Part shown: in pieces, positions 1-5,216 of the stretch
Layout of the letters: each line of letters opens with the position of its first letter
Position numbering within the stretch: the stretch's first letter is position 1
Source: Pseudomonadota bacterium
GTDB taxonomy: Bacteria > Myxococcota_A > UBA796 > SXON01
DNA length: 5,216 nucleotides
NCBI GenBank assembly: GCA_005776735.1
Contig: SXOM01000567.1
Span: forward strand, 1 to 5,216
Direction: 5' to 3'
Made by a program: the position numbers and the translations under genes
Notes under the pieces: generated by a model
What the model was told of the DNA's origin: nothing
The model's input: the letters and a program-made list of their open reading frames with translations, nothing else
Database searches by the model: none

Positions 1-2012
1 GCGGCGCCGGCCGGGAGGGGGTGCTCGCGCCCGTCCTGGCCGCCGTCGCGCTCGCGGCCGACGCGGTCGGCCTGCGCGCCGAGCTGGCCGAAGCGCGCTC
101 CCGGGCCGACGGGGCCGAGGTGTTCTGGCACGAGCTCGTCGACACCATGCCCATCGCGGTCGCGGTGCGCCGGGGGCCGGCGCAGCAGATCGTCCACGTC
201 AACCGCGCCGGCCGGGAGATGCTGCGTCGCGACCTGCGCCCGGGGGCCGGGCGCGATCTGCCGGAGGTCGCCGAGTCGGGGCTCTACCGGCACTACGACG
301 AGGTCCTCCGCAGCGGCGAGGTGCGGAGGGTGCCGAACTTCCGCGCGATGGTGGGCTCGCCCCCCGTCGAGGTGCTGGCCGACCTCACGATCATGCCCGT
401 CCGCGGTCCCGACGGCGTGGTCGACGGTACGGCGCTCTTCGCGGTAGACACCACCGCGGCTTCGGCCCGGGCGCGCGAAGCCGAGGCCACCGAGCAGCGC
501 CTCTCGCAGCTCTTGCGCAGCGTGCGCGCGATCGTGTGGGAGTACTCGGTGCCCGACGGCACCATCACCTACGTGAACGAAGGCGCCCCCGACGTGCTCG
601 GCTACCCGCCCGAGGCGTGGCGTCGCCCCGGCTTCTGGCGCAGCATCGTCGTGGAGGAAGACGCGGGCGAGGTGTTCGGCGACCCGGAGCTCCGGGCGGG
701 GGAGTACGAGCTCGAGTACCGCGTCCGCGCCGCCGACGGGCGGATCCTCTGGCTCCACGACTCCGTGCAGAGCGCGGCCGGCCCCGACGGCAACGTCATC
801 GTCCAGCGCGGCGTCGCGCTCGACATCACCAGCCGCAAGGAGGTCGAGAGCGCCCGGGAGCGCATGCAGACCGAGATGTTGGAGTTCCAGAAGCTCGAGG
901 GCCTCGGCGTGATGGCCGGCGGCATCGCCCACGACTTCAACACCCTCCTCACCGTCATCCTCGGCAACGCGTCGTTGGCGTCGATGCGCCTGCCGCCCCA
1001 CAGCCCCGCGCGCTCCGCGATCGAGGACCTGATCGCCAACGCGCACCGCGCCGCCGACCTCACCCGGCAGCTCCTCGCGTACTCCGGGCGCGCGCAGCTC
1101 ACGACCGAGGTGCTGGACCTGTCGCTGATGGTGCGCGAGATCCGCGGGCTCATCGGCGCGGCGATGCCGAAGTCGGCCACCCTGGACGTCGACCTCAACC
1201 CGCTCGTCCCGGCCGTCGAAGGCGACCGCGCCCAGCTCCAACAGGTCATCGTCAACCTCGTCAACAACGCCGCCGAGTCCCTGGGCGACCGGCCGGGGCG
1301 GGTGTGGGTGCAGAACGCCTACGTGGCGCTCGACAACGACCACGCCGGCGCGCTGAAGTTGCCCCCCGGCGCCTACGTGATGCTCGAGGTCCGCGACGAC
1401 GGTTGTGGCATGCCGGAGAGCGTCCGGCGGCGGATCTTCGACCCGTTCTTCACCACCAAGGAGCACGGTCGCGGCCTGGGCCTCGCGGCGGTCCACGGCA
1501 TCGTGCGCGGTCACCGCGGCGCCATCGAGGTCCGCTCGCGCGAAGAAGCGGGGACCACCGTGCGGGTGTTCCTGCCGGCGTCGGTGGTGCGGCCGGTCCC
1601 GCGGTCCGAGCCGCGCGGGGAGCTCCGCAACGGCACCGGCCTCATCCTGGTGATCGACGACGAGGCCGAGGTGCGCGCCACCGCCCGCGCGATGCTCGAA
1701 GCGCTCGGCTACGACGTGGTCGAGGCCGACGACGGCCGCACGGGCCTGCTCGCCTACGACCGGCAGGCCAGCGAGATCGACGCGGTGCTCTTGGACATGA
1801 CCATGCCGATCATGTCGGGCGAGGAGGTCTTCCGTGCGCTCAAGTCGCGCGACGCGGGCGTGAAGATCGTGCTGTCCACGGGCTATTCGCAGGTCGACGC
1901 CCGCCGGCGCGGCATCCTCGACGGGTGCGCCGCGTTCCTCCAGAAGCCGTACACCGTCCGCCAGCTCTCCGAGGCCATGGCCCGCGCGCTCCTGCCCGCC
2001 GATGCGTCGTGA
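1..2012 (+). CDS. Hybrid sensor histidine kinase/response regulator (5' end cut by window)
   Basis: Probably a phosphorelay sensor that autophosphorylates on histidine and passes phosphate to its own receiver. The frame is open to the left edge (first full codon at 3). The first possible start, GTG at 21, has a purine-rich run directly against it with no spacer, and its first ~25 residues resemble the last helix of a GAF domain, so the true start is probably upstream. Numbering from that GTG: PAS about 37-143, charged linker 144-160, PAS/PAC about 162-275, HisKA about 290-355 with phospho-acceptor His304 in HDFNTLL, and HATPase about 398-523 (N-box Asn412/415/416, DDGCGM 459-464, DPFFTTK 474-480, GRGLGL 483-488). 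The receiver spans about 541-660, with acidic pair Asp546/547, phospho-acceptor Asp592, Ser619/Thr620 and Lys642. No transmembrane segment or DNA-binding output domain is visible, so the seen part looks cytosolic and must signal through a partner. The ligand is unknown. It overlaps the next gene by 11 bases. The family call is secure. Confidence 0.95.
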   Translation, partial: GAGREGVLAPVLAAVALAADAVGLRAELAEARSRADGAEVFWHELVDTMPIAVAVRRGPAQQIVHVNRAGREMLRRDLRPGAGRDLPEVAESGLYRHYDEVLRSGEVRRVPNFRAMVGSPPVEVLADLTIMPVRGPDGVVDGTALFAVDTTAASARAREAEATEQRLSQLLRSVRAIVWEYSVPDGTITYVNEGAPDVLGYPPEAWRRPGFWRSIVVEEDAGEVFGDPELRAGEYELEYRVRAADGRILWLHDSVQSAAGPDGNVIVQRGVALDITSRKEVESARERMQTEMLEFQKLEGLGVMAGGIAHDFNTLLTVILGNASLASMRLPPHSPARSAIEDLIANAHRAADLTRQLLAYSGRAQLTTEVLDLSLMVREIRGLIGAAMPKSATLDVDLNPLVPAVEGDRAQLQQVIVNLVNNAAESLGDRPGRVWVQNAYVALDNDHAGALKLPPGAYVMLEVRDDGCGMPESVRRRIFDPFFTTKEHGRGLGLAAVHGIVRGHRGAIEVRSREEAGTTVRVFLPASVVRPVPRSEPRGELRNGTGLILVIDDEAEVRATARAMLEALGYDVVEADDGRTGLLAYDRQASEIDAVLLDMTMPIMSGEEVFRALKSRDAGVKIVLSTGYSQVDARRRGILDGCAAFLQKPYTVRQLSEAMARALLPADAS

Positions 2013-2733
2013 CCGCGTAACGATCGTCATCCCCCATCGGAGCGCCCGCGCCTCGCTGATGGCGACCCTGGCCGCGCTCGACCCGTGGCGCGTCCTCGTC
2101 GTCGACGACTCGGACGGCGGCCTCGACCTCGACGTGCCGCGGGTCCGCCTCGGGGGGGGCCGGGGGTTCGCGAAGGCGGCGAACGCCGGCCTCGCCGCGG
2201 TGGCGACCCCCTGGGCCGTGCTGCTCAACGACGACGCCGTGCCGGAGGCCGACTGCCTGGACCGGCTGGCGCACCACGGGGGCCTGTGTGGGCCGGTCCT
2301 CCACGGTCCCCGCGGCGTGGAGTCGGCGGGGCTCCGCGTGACCGGGTGGGGGCGCGTGGTGCAGCGTACGGACGTGCCCGTGGCGGATCGGCCCGTCGAC
2401 GCGTTGAGCGGCGCGTGCCTGCACCTCGGCGCACACCTTCGGTTCGACGAACGTTTCCCGCACGGCTTCGAGGACGTGGAGCTGTGTCGCCGCGTCGGCG
2501 GTGCGCGGCTGGTGGCGGGGGCGCGGGCGTGGCACGCCGGCGGGGCCACCCTCGGGCGGCGCACCCCGGAGGCCACCGAGAAGGCGGTGGTGGGCCAGGC
2601 CCTCCTGTTTGCGCCGGGGTGGCGGCGAGGGGTGGTCGCGGCGCTCCACGTCGGGCAGGTGGTGCGCGAAGGCGGGCCGTGGGCGCGGCTCCCGGCGATC
2701 GTGGCCGGACTCCGGGCCGCGGGCAAGGCCTAG
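2002..2733 (+). CDS. Family 2 glycosyltransferase (GT-A fold), rhamnosyltransferase-like
   Basis: Expected to transfer a sugar from a nucleotide-sugar donor to a glycan or lipid-linked acceptor at the cytoplasmic face of the membrane. The 243-residue protein shows the GT2 motifs in order: beta-strand TIVIPHR (7-13), VVDDSDGG (33-40) with nucleotide-binding Asp35/36, GFAKAANAG (55-63; compare GF..gNNaG in relatives), the metal-binding DxD-like LLNDDA (74-79), SGACL (136-140), the FDERF...GFEDVELCRR block (148-164) with the probable catalytic Glu157-Asp158, and WHAGG (177-181). It is somewhat shorter than the usual 280-320 residues and has no transmembrane helix. The ATG lies inside the 3' end of the kinase gene with no clear Shine-Dalgarno before it, which suggests translational coupling. 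This start is supported because the first GT2 strand follows at once. Donor and acceptor cannot be read from the sequence; the WbbL/rhamnosyltransferase likeness rests on motif style only. A run of eight G lies in codons 51-53. Confidence 0.9.
   Translation: MRRDRVTIVIPHRSARASLMATLAALDPWRVLVVDDSDGGLDLDVPRVRLGGGRGFAKAANAGLAAVATPWAVLLNDDAVPEADCLDRLAHHGGLCGPVLHGPRGVESAGLRVTGWGRVVQRTDVPVADRPVDALSGACLHLGAHLRFDERFPHGFEDVELCRRVGGARLVAGARAWHAGGATLGRRTPEATEKAVVGQALLFAPGWRRGVVAALHVGQVVREGGPWARLPAIVAGLRAAGKA
2152..2159 (+). repeat. G8 homopolymer inside the glycosyltransferase gene
   Basis: Eight consecutive G encode most of Gly51-Gly52-Gly53, just before the GFAKAANAG motif. Slippage by one base would shift the frame ahead of the metal-binding and catalytic motifs and so inactivate the enzyme. 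Poly-G tracts are known phase-variation switches in glycosyltransferase genes of some pathogens. In a genome this GC-rich, a tract of eight can be chance, so no switching function is claimed. Confidence 0.6.
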
Positions 2734-2742
2734 GTCGGGGCG

Positions 2743-2767
2743 CCGCGTGCGGCCCGTCCGCGTGCGG
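2743..2767. repeat. Two direct copies of CCGCGTGCGG, 15-base period
   Basis: Identical 10-base copies lie at 2743-2752 and 2758-2767, starting 10 bases after the glycosyltransferase stop. Each copy is itself a short dyad (CCGC-GT-GCGG), so the pair could be two operator-like sites or just GC-rich chance. The copies overlap the left arms of the two inverted repeats in the same gap. Confidence 0.55.
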
Positions 2768-2830
2768 CGACAGGGTCCCGACGCGGCGCGCGGCGCCGAT
2801 CCAGCCCCGCCGCGCTTCGGGACGGGCCGC
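2749..2830. repeat. 11-bp perfect inverted repeat (possible long-loop stem)
   Basis: GCGGCCCGTCC at 2749-2759 is the exact reverse complement of GGACGGGCCGC at 2820-2830, with 60 bases between. In RNA it could form a stem between the glycosyltransferase stop and the phosphorylase start. A second stem (2740-2748 with 2781-2789) is nearly exclusive with it in topology. No T-run follows, so it is not a classical intrinsic terminator. Its role is unknown. Confidence 0.4.
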
Positions 2831-2883
2831 CGGCGCCGCCCAGAGACCTTGCGCCCGTCGGCTCGGCGCGCGACCTTGGCGGG

Positions 2884-4884
2884 ATGCACTCGATCCGCTC
2901 CCGGCTCTCCGCGCTCGCCCACAACCTCTGGTGGTGCTGGAACCCCGACGCCATCGCGCTTTTCCGCGGCCTGGACCCCGACCGGTGGGAGGAGCTGCAC
3001 CACAACCCCATCCACGTCCTGTCGGAGCTGAGCGACGACACGTTGGTCGCGCGCACGCCGCCGGCCCGCCTCGACGCGGTCGAGGCCGCGTTCCACGCCT
3101 ACCTCGGCAAGAAGGACACGTGGTCGGCGAAGAAGGTGCCGAAGTTGAAGCAGACGGTGGCGTACTTCTCGATGGAGTTCGCGCTGCACGAGTCGTTGCC
3201 GATCTACTCGGGCGGCCTCGGGGTGCTCGCGGGCGATCATGTGAAGTCGGCCTCGGACCTCGGGCTTCCGTTCGTCGCCGTGGGCCTGTTGTACCGCGAG
3301 GGCTACTTCAAGCAGGTCATCGAGTACGGGGGCCAGGTCGCCGCCTACCCGAAGGTGCCGCTCAAGGTCCTCCCGCTCAAGCGGCTCGACGTGAAGGTGC
3401 AGGTGCCGCACGGCCGGGGGCACTTCCTGGCGACGGCGTGGGAGCTCGACGTCGGGCGGGTGCGGCTCTTCCTCCTGGACGCCGACATCGCGGAGAACCC
3501 CGAGGAGCACCGCCTGCTCAGCCGTCACCTGTACGGCGGCGACGACCAGATGCGCATCCGGCAGGAGGTCCTGCTCGGGATCGGCGGGCTGCGCCTGTTG
3601 CGGGCCCTGGGGATCGATCCGGGCGTGGTCCACATGAACGAAGGGCACTGCGCGTTCGCGGCGCTCGAGCTGTGGCGCGAGGGCCTGCTCGCGGGCCTCG
3701 ATCGCGACGCGGCCTGGGCCGCGGCGAAGGCGCGGTGCGTGTTCACCACGCACACGCCCGTCCCGGCGGGGCACGACCGCTTCTCGTGGGAGCTCAAGAA
3801 CGCGTCGCTCGGCGGCTATCGCGCCTCGATGGGGCTCCCCGAGGGCGCGATCATGGACCTCGGGCGGGTCAAGCCCGGCGCGGTCGACGAGACGTTGTGC
3901 ATGACCGTGCTCGCGCTGCGCGGTTCGCGCGCCGCCAACGGCGTCGCCGCGCTGCACGGCGAGGTCAGCCGCGAGATGTGGAAGGAGCTCTGGCCGGCGC
4001 TCCCGGTGGCGAAGGTGCCGATCCAGCACGTCACCAACGGCGTGCACGTGCCGAGCTGGATCCACCCGAAGATGGCGCACCTGCTCGATCGGACCAACCC
4101 CGGCTGGCGGGAGGGCGCGCCGGTGTCGCTGGAGGCCGTCGGCGACCACGAGCTGTGGAGCCTCCGCAACGACCTTCGGTTCGAGCTCGTCGGGTACGCC
4201 CGGCGCAAGACGGGCCACAAGACGCTCAACAGCCAGTCCCTGTGTATGGGCTTTGCGCGCCGCTTTGCGCCGTACAAGCGCGGAAACCTGCTCTTTTCCG
4301 ACCCCGACCGCCTCGCGCGGCTCCTGTTCCGGCACCCGATCCAGCTCTTCTACGCGGGCAAGTCGCATCCGCGCGACGAACCGGGGCTCGGCATCATCCG
4401 CGAGGTCCTGCGCTGGACGCGGGACGAACGGTTCCGGGGGCGCGTGGTCTTCCTCGCCGACTACGACATGGAGCTCGGGCGCCGGCTCACCCAGGGGGTC
4501 GACCTGTGGCTGAACCTGCCGCGGCGGCCGCGCGAGGCCAGCGGCACCTCGGGCATGAAGGTGCCGCTCAACCTCGGCGTCAACGTCAGCGTGCTCGACG
4601 GGTGGTGGCCCGAAGCGTACGACGGCACCAACGGGTTCGCGGTGGGCGAGGCCAAGGAGTACCCGAACGCCGAAGCGCAGGACGCGGCCGACGCCGAGAG
4701 CCTGTTCCGCATCCTCGAGGAGCAGGTGGTGCCCGAGTTCTTCGACCGCGACGAGCACGGCATCCCGGGGCCGTGGGTGCGTCGGATGCGCCGCAGCCTC
4801 GAGACCTGCCTGCAGGCGTTCCACACCGACCGGATGGTCGGCGAGTACGCCACGCGGTTCTACTCCATCCGGCCGACGGGGTGA
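2884..4884 (+). CDS. glgP: Alpha-glucan (glycogen/maltodextrin) phosphorylase, GT35, short DUF3417 type
   Basis: A PLP-dependent cytosolic enzyme that cleaves terminal alpha-1,4-glucose units with phosphate, giving glucose-1-phosphate in glycogen or maltodextrin breakdown. The 666 residues start with the DUF3417 signature (LAHNLWWCWNPDAIALF, 11-27, and the HHNP block at 39-42). The phosphorylase core follows: YSGGLGVLAGDH (108-119), HMNEGHCAF (250-258), TTHTPVPAGHDRF (288-300), HVTNGVHVPSW (382-392), GFARRFAPYKR (456-466), LADYD (524-528), and EASGTSGMK (551-559), where Lys559 is the predicted PLP-binding lysine. LDGWWPEAYDGTNGF (571-585) closes the active site. GTSGMK is the form usual in this subfamily; E. 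coli-type enzymes have GTSNMK. It is shorter than the ~830-860-residue actinobacterial and archaeal members, but the C-terminal RMVGEYATRFY block is present, so it looks complete. ATG 2884 has only a weak GGCGGG directly before it. It is chosen because DUF3417 begins within a few residues and no convincing upstream start is seen. No other glycogen gene is in view. Malto-oligosaccharide versus glycogen preference cannot be told. Confidence 0.95.
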   Translation: MHSIRSRLSALAHNLWWCWNPDAIALFRGLDPDRWEELHHNPIHVLSELSDDTLVARTPPARLDAVEAAFHAYLGKKDTWSAKKVPKLKQTVAYFSMEFALHESLPIYSGGLGVLAGDHVKSASDLGLPFVAVGLLYREGYFKQVIEYGGQVAAYPKVPLKVLPLKRLDVKVQVPHGRGHFLATAWELDVGRVRLFLLDADIAENPEEHRLLSRHLYGGDDQMRIRQEVLLGIGGLRLLRALGIDPGVVHMNEGHCAFAALELWREGLLAGLDRDAAWAAAKARCVFTTHTPVPAGHDRFSWELKNASLGGYRASMGLPEGAIMDLGRVKPGAVDETLCMTVLALRGSRAANGVAALHGEVSREMWKELWPALPVAKVPIQHVTNGVHVPSWIHPKMAHLLDRTNPGWREGAPVSLEAVGDHELWSLRNDLRFELVGYARRKTGHKTLNSQSLCMGFARRFAPYKRGNLLFSDPDRLARLLFRHPIQLFYAGKSHPRDEPGLGIIREVLRWTRDERFRGRVVFLADYDMELGRRLTQGVDLWLNLPRRPREASGTSGMKVPLNLGVNVSVLDGWWPEAYDGTNGFAVGEAKEYPNAEAQDAADAESLFRILEEQVVPEFFDRDEHGIPGPWVRRMRRSLETCLQAFHTDRMVGEYATRFYSIRPTG

Positions 4885-4886
4885 GC

Positions 4887-4924
4887 CGCTGACGGGCGTC
4901 GGTCCGCGCTGACGGACGTCCGTC
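4887..4924. repeat. 14-bp palindrome GACGGACGTCCGTC within a near-perfect direct repeat
   Basis: GACGGACGTCCGTC at 4911-4924 is a perfect 14-bp palindrome. CGCTGACGGACGTC at 4907-4920 repeats CGCTGACGGGCGTC at 4887-4900 with one mismatch and a 20-base period. Alternative pairings exist, for example 4902-4906 with 4913-4917 (loop of six) and 4873-4879 with 4920-4926. It lies just after the phosphorylase stop, so it could act as a transcript-end structure, or as a dimer-binding site for the next gene. Confidence 0.5.
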
Positions 4925-4956
4925 GGGGCGCCGAAGGGATCGCGGCGTTGTCCCGT

Positions 4957-4978
4957 CGGCACACGGTGTGCTGTGCCG
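4957..4978 (+). repeat. Hairpin just upstream of the ComEC-like start
   Basis: CGGCACA (4957-4963) pairs with TGTGCCG (4972-4978) as a 7-bp stem with an 8-base loop. A competing dyad, GCACAC-G-GTGTGC (4959-4971), shares its left arm. The stem ends seven bases before the ATG at 4985, in the place where a Shine-Dalgarno would lie, and no Shine-Dalgarno is recognisable. It could be an unusual terminator stem without a T-run, an operator, or a structure that limits translation. No choice can be made from sequence alone. Confidence 0.35.
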
Positions 4979-4984
4979 CCGCGC

Positions 4985-5216
4985 ATGTTCGCTGTGCTTG
5001 CGTGGGGGACGCTCGCCGGAGCGTTCGGGTGGCCATGGGTCCAGGTGCCGCTGGGACCGGCGGTGGCCGGGTGCGTGGTCCTGGGGGTGCTCGGCGCGTC
5101 GGTGCGGAGCGCGTGGGTCGGACGGGTGGCGCTCGGCGCGGCGGGGGTGGCGCTCGGCTGGGCGCTCGTCGCGCGGGTGCCCGCGGGGCCCGAGCTGCGG
5201 GGCGAGGTCGTCGAGA
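4985..5216 (+). CDS. Probable ComEC/Rec2-type competence protein, N-terminal fragment (3' end cut by window)
   Basis: The frame is open from ATG 4985 to the right edge (77 codons). Residues 1-64 are mostly hydrophobic, with likely membrane segments at about 2-19, 24-41 and 46-64. A PAGPELRGEVVE stretch (67-77) follows and looks like the first strand of a soluble domain. This pattern, short N-terminal helices and then a beta domain opening with an xGxV motif, is that of the DUF4131 region of ComEC/Rec2, the inner-membrane channel for single-stranded DNA during transformation. The diagnostic competence and metallo-beta-lactamase domains would lie beyond the window, so the name is tentative; another multi-pass membrane protein remains possible. 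No clear Shine-Dalgarno precedes the ATG. GTG at 4973 is an alternative in-frame start but would put polar and arginine residues ahead of the first helix. It is probably transcribed apart from the phosphorylase. Confidence 0.55.
   Translation, partial: MFAVLAWGTLAGAFGWPWVQVPLGPAVAGCVVLGVLGASVRSAWVGRVALGAAGVALGWALVARVPAGPELRGEVVE

Larger units (their letters stand above)
2734..2883. other. 150-base intergenic gap between glycosyltransferase and phosphorylase
   Basis: This stretch is extremely GC-rich and holds no supported gene. It contains two copies of CCGCGTGCGG (2743-2752 and 2758-2767), an 11-bp inverted repeat (2749-2759 with 2820-2830) and a 9-bp inverted repeat (2740-2748 with 2781-2789). 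I see no -35/-10 pair of sigma-70 type, no sigma-54 element, and no T-run of a classical terminator. A phosphorylase promoter may lie here, but the sequence does not show it. The alternative is read-through from the glycosyltransferase. Confidence 0.6.
4885..4984. other. 100-base intergenic gap between phosphorylase and ComEC-like gene
   Basis: No gene is seen. The left half carries repeated GACGG-type units and a perfect palindrome; the right half carries a hairpin ending seven bases before the ComEC-like ATG. No sigma-70-like promoter and no T-run are visible. The gap may hold the phosphorylase terminator, the next promoter, or both, but the sequence does not decide this. Confidence 0.5.

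Noticed and set aside
125..140. TGGCAC resembling half of a sigma-54 promoter
   Set aside because: The TTGC half is missing at the required spacing, and it lies inside the kinase coding region.
602..1267. A 221-codon - strand frame opposite the kinase
   Set aside because: Ser/Arg-rich shadow with no motif or ribosome-binding site.
536..2020. A 494-codon + strand frame inside the kinase gene
   Set aside because: Arg-rich shadow frame. The overlapping kinase frame holds all the conserved motifs.
2734..2883. Intrinsic terminator or sigma-70/sigma-54 promoter in the gap
   Set aside because: Stems exist but no T-run follows, and no convincing -35/-10 or -24/-12 pair could be found, so neither was called.
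2501..3031. A 176-codon + strand frame bridging the gap before the phosphorylase
   Set aside because: Low-complexity Arg/Gly/Pro product overlapping the conserved ends of both neighbouring genes.
2085..4892. A 935-codon + strand frame through two genes and the gap between them
   Set aside because: Arg/Gly/Pro/Ala-rich shadow of the real genes. It crosses their boundaries with no domain of its own.
1840..4986. A 1048-codon open frame on the - strand across the glycosyltransferase and phosphorylase genes
   Set aside because: Its product is low-complexity and rich in Arg, Pro, Ala and His, with no recognisable domain. It is opposite two genes with clear motifs. Strong G/C bias at third positions removes stops from antisense frames, which explains its length.

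Overview
The window is strongly GC-rich, with G or C at most third codon positions. It holds four genes, all on the + strand and closely spaced: the 3' part of a hybrid sensor histidine kinase, a small family 2 glycosyltransferase, a complete alpha-glucan phosphorylase, and the first 77 codons of a hydrophobic protein that looks like the N-terminus of ComEC/Rec2. A large GAF/PAS hybrid kinase with an HDFN-type H-box and a C-terminal receiver, combined with this base composition, fits a GC-rich bacterium with many signalling proteins, such as Myxococcota or a related deltaproteobacterial lineage. No rRNA or other taxonomic marker is present, so this is only a guess.

Layout: positions 1-2012 are the kinase (open at the left edge; tail of a likely GAF domain, PAS, PAS, HisKA, HATPase, receiver). 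Positions 2002-2733 are the glycosyltransferase, which overlaps the kinase by 11 bases and so is probably co-transcribed and translationally coupled to it. Positions 2734-2883 are a 150-base gap with short direct and inverted repeats but no recognisable promoter. Positions 2884-4884 are the GT35 alpha-glucan phosphorylase of the short, DUF3417-containing type. Positions 4885-4984 are a 100-base gap with a 14-bp palindrome and a hairpin. Position 4985 to the right edge is the ComEC-like gene, cut by the window.

How they work together: the kinase and glycosyltransferase may form one unit, with a phosphorelay sensor next to a sugar transferase that may act on a surface polysaccharide. The phosphorylase releases glucose-1-phosphate from glycogen or maltodextrin and is probably a separate housekeeping unit. 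The ComEC-like protein would belong to DNA uptake. Nothing links all four genes into one pathway, and I see no mobile element, CRISPR array, tRNA, rRNA or convincing novel system. The points most worth a second look are the kinase-glycosyltransferase overlap, an eight-G run inside the glycosyltransferase, and the repeats in the two gaps.
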